From Thiomargarita sp. (GTDB lineage: Bacteria; Pseudomonadota; Gammaproteobacteria; Beggiatoales; Beggiatoaceae), in assembly GCA_020726335.1 (NCBI GenBank), contig DYSU01000014.1, positions 1-43,270 of the forward strand: a stretch of DNA of 43,270 nt, given 5' to 3'. The position numbers and the translations under genes are program-made. The first letter of the stretch is position 1; the number at the start of each line of letters is the position of its first letter. This document shows positions 41,357-43,270 of the stretch, in pieces. The notes beneath the pieces were generated by a model that searched no databases, was not told where the DNA came from, and was given only the letters and a program-made list of their open reading frames with translations.

Positions 41357-42977
41357 TAAAAATCTGCTTCAACAAACCCGTGGTGGACGCATCATGCTGG
41401 CCTTGCACTTGGCGCGCTTCAATCTCAGGCAACAACACCGCCGCCATCTGTTTACCCAGCTCTACGCCCCATTGGTCATAGGCGTTGATGTCCCAGCACA
41501 CGCTTTGCACAAACACTTTGTGTTCATACAGTGCAATCAAACTGCCCAAGATTTCAGGGGTTAATTTCTTATATAACAAGGTGTTACTGGGTTGATTGCC
41601 CGCAAAAATGCGGTGGGGCAGTTGGTGTTCAATCTCAGCTTCAGACAAGCCTTCAGCCTGTAATTGCTGGCGGGTTTCCGCTTCATTGCGCCCAGCCATC
41701 AACGCTTGGGTTTGCGCCAACGCATTGGCCAACACCGCTGCTTGATGGGATTGATTGTCTGCCTGACTTTGTGCCGCGACAATAAAATCAGCAGGAATCA
41801 AATGCTGACCTTGGTGCAACAATTGATAAAACGCATGTTGCCCATTATTGCCCGCCGCGCCCCAAATGACAGGACAGGTTTTCATGTCGGCAATGCTCGC
41901 GCCATTGCGATGCGTGCGCTTGCCGTTGCTTTCCATTTCCAATTGCTGTAAATAAGCGGGCAAATGTTGCAACGCATAATCATAGGGCAAAATCGCTTGG
42001 GTGCTGGCATTAAAAAAATTATCGTACCACAGGCCAATCAAGCCCAAAATCACGGGCATGTTGCGCGCCAGCGGTGCAGTTTGAAAATGCACATCCATGG
42101 CATACGCGCCTTTGAGCAAGGCATGGAAATTGTCCCTGCCCAGCATAATGACCAACGGCAAACCAATCGCCGACCACAACGAATAACGGCCACCGACCCA
42201 ATCCCAAAAGCCAAACATATTGTTCGTGTTGATGCCAAATTTTTCAACCAACGCCGCATTGGTGGAAACCGCAACAAAATGGTGTTCAATTGCCGCTTCA
42301 TTTTGGGCGTGGTTCAAAAACCATTGCCGTGCAGTATAGGCATTGGTCAAAGTTTCTTGGGTGCTGAAAGTCTTGGATGCGATGATGAACAAACTGGTTT
42401 CAGGGTCGCACGCTTTCAACACTTGTTGGATGTGTAACGCATCCAAATTGGAAACATAAAAGCTTTGCAATTGCGGGTGCTTATACGCTTCCAACGCAGT
42501 GTCCACCATTTTAGGCCCCAAATCTGAGCCACCAATGCCGATGTTGACAAGGGTTTTAATCCGTTTGCCCGTATAACCGCGCCATTGACCGCTGCGCACC
42601 TGTTCGCTAAATTCGCCCATATGGTTCAACACCGCCCGCACTTTGGGCATCACATCTTCGCCATCGACCACAATCGGCTGTTGGCCTTGATAACGCAACG
42701 CCGTATGCAACACTGCGCGGTTTTCCGTGTGATTAATTTTTTCGCCGCTGAACTGCTTGGCAATCCATTGCGGCGTGTGGCGTTCTTGCGCCAGCGCAAA
42801 CAAAGCCGCCAGCGCGGCTTCATCCAAACGATTTTTGGAAAAATCCAGCACAATATCGCAGGCTTTGAGTGAAAATTTTTGAAAACGCTGTTCATCAGCG
42901 AACAAATCGCGCAGGTGAATGGATGCCAAACGTTGTTGTTGGGCGGTTAAGGCTTGCCAAGCAGGAGAGTTGTTCAT
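41343..42977 (-). CDS. pgi: Glucose-6-phosphate isomerase
   Basis: Interconverts glucose-6-phosphate and fructose-6-phosphate. The 544-residue protein carries both family signatures: WDWVGGRYSLWSAIGLP and VCWDINAYDQWGVELGK. It also has the phosphate-binding IGIGGSDLGPKMV and SKTFSTQETLTNA, and the catalytic-region ESNGKRTHRNG. The length is standard for the bacterial enzyme. ATG 42975-42977 follows a sharp change to AT-rich DNA. It overlaps the VanZ-like gene downstream. Confidence 0.97.
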   Translation of the reverse strand: MNNSPAWQALTAQQQRLASIHLRDLFADEQRFQKFSLKACDIVLDFSKNRLDEAALAALFALAQERHTPQWIAKQFSGEKINHTENRAVLHTALRYQGQQPIVVDGEDVMPKVRAVLNHMGEFSEQVRSGQWRGYTGKRIKTLVNIGIGGSDLGPKMVDTALEAYKHPQLQSFYVSNLDALHIQQVLKACDPETSLFIIASKTFSTQETLTNAYTARQWFLNHAQNEAAIEHHFVAVSTNAALVEKFGINTNNMFGFWDWVGGRYSLWSAIGLPLVIMLGRDNFHALLKGAYAMDVHFQTAPLARNMPVILGLIGLWYDNFFNASTQAILPYDYALQHLPAYLQQLEMESNGKRTHRNGASIADMKTCPVIWGAAGNNGQHAFYQLLHQGQHLIPADFIVAAQSQADNQSHQAAVLANALAQTQALMAGRNEAETRQQLQAEGLSEAEIEHQLPHRIFAGNQPSNTLLYKKLTPEILGSLIALYEHKVFVQSVCWDINAYDQWGVELGKQMAAVLLPEIEARQVQGQHDASTTGLLKQIFNGYD

Positions 42978-43014
42978 AATAATTGAATTTTTAGTGAGTA
43001 GAAAATATTAAAAT

Positions 43015-43270
43015 TTAGATATGGACATACTTTTTTTCAGAAATAAAGGCTTCTATTTTTCCAACCACATCAGATAAATAATTGAATGTTTGATTTTTGA
43101 AATCAGATACTTTATCTGATAATACTACTATTTCTTTATTTAAGGTAATTTAATAAAATTAACCTTATCGTAAAAGGAATCCTGATATAATTTTTCGTCA
43201 AAAATAGCGACTAAAAATAATAAGCTTTGGTTGAAGCATCGAAAGATGTTTGATAATCATATCTTTTTTT
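43015..43270 (-). pseudogene. Possible remnant of a broken gene in AT-rich DNA
   Basis: The final ~290 bases are much more AT-rich than the rest. On the minus strand, protein-like segments appear in different frames: YDYQTSFDASTKAYYF near the edge, then VAIFDEKLYQDSFYDKVN, then EIVVLSDKVSDFKNQTFN continuing to KKYVHI and a stop at 43015-43017. Their order and composition suggest the C-terminal end of one gene interrupted by frameshifts and running off the window. I do not recognise the family, and AT-rich DNA can mimic this. Confidence 0.3.

Overview
The window carries a chromosomal segment of a gammaproteobacterium. The main grounds are the nlpD-like/rpoS adjacency, a small 4.5S-type SRP RNA directly upstream of dnaX, the DUF4390-ntrY pair, class I fumarase, MshL-type secretin, plsC next to gmhB, and tRNAs with encoded CCA ends. 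Base composition is moderate (roughly mid-40s % GC by eye). The giant DUF11/beta-propeller protein and the generally non-enteric gene order would fit a sulfur-oxidising Thiotrichales/Beggiatoales-type lineage, but this placement is inference. Most of the window is ordinary core chromosome, with no prophage, CRISPR array or intact transposase gene.

Left part (1-9.5 kb). dapE (+) converges with rpoS (-). A leftward run reads DUF4390 protein, NtrY-like kinase, five-LysM lipoprotein, LytM (NlpD-like) protein, rpoS. In most relatives NlpD is one LysM+LytM lipoprotein; here the two halves appear as separate neighbouring genes. Upstream of the DUF4390 gene is a 405-base gene-free stretch holding what looks like both ends of an IS200/IS605-type element, with a right-end multi-hairpin RNA region but no transposase or TnpB gene. 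It is followed by a PilZ gene and, on the other strand, the block tRNA-Ser(GGA) - SRP RNA - dnaX. dnaX contains an A AAA AAT heptamer followed at once by a -1 frame TGA, so it may make a short gamma-like form.

Middle (9.5-32 kb). A lone CheY-like receiver is followed by clpS and a leftward housekeeping run: rnr, truB, a DUF4124 protein, a PCMT-like methyltransferase, aroA. tRNA-Leu(CAG) has a strong promoter whose -35 box overlaps the rnr start codon. Rightward genes then encode a MazG-like pyrophosphohydrolase, GmhB, an acyltransferase and an SCP2-like protein ended by a clear terminator. Next come an RND efflux pair with an unusually long C-terminal extension on the pump, a ParA-type ATPase overlapping a CAPC thioredoxin, a SAM methyltransferase, a small orphan protein (-), polyphosphate kinase 2 abutting murJ, a conserved small protein, class I fumarase, and an MshL-like lipoprotein secretin. 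A family 2 glycosyltransferase lies opposite.

Right part (32-43 kb). mobB and ribF run rightward. ribF converges with and overlaps a 7.3-kb leftward gene for a 2426-residue secreted mosaic protein: propeller, six DUF11 repeats, second propeller, two DUF11 repeats, a beta-helix-like stretch, and a tandem C-terminal module with calcium-loop-like motifs. A VanZ-like membrane protein and pgi follow, and the last ~290 bases are AT-rich with traces of a broken leftward gene. The items most worth a second look are the giant protein, the IS605-like right end lacking tnpB, the split NlpD, the dnaX slippery site and the extended RND pump.
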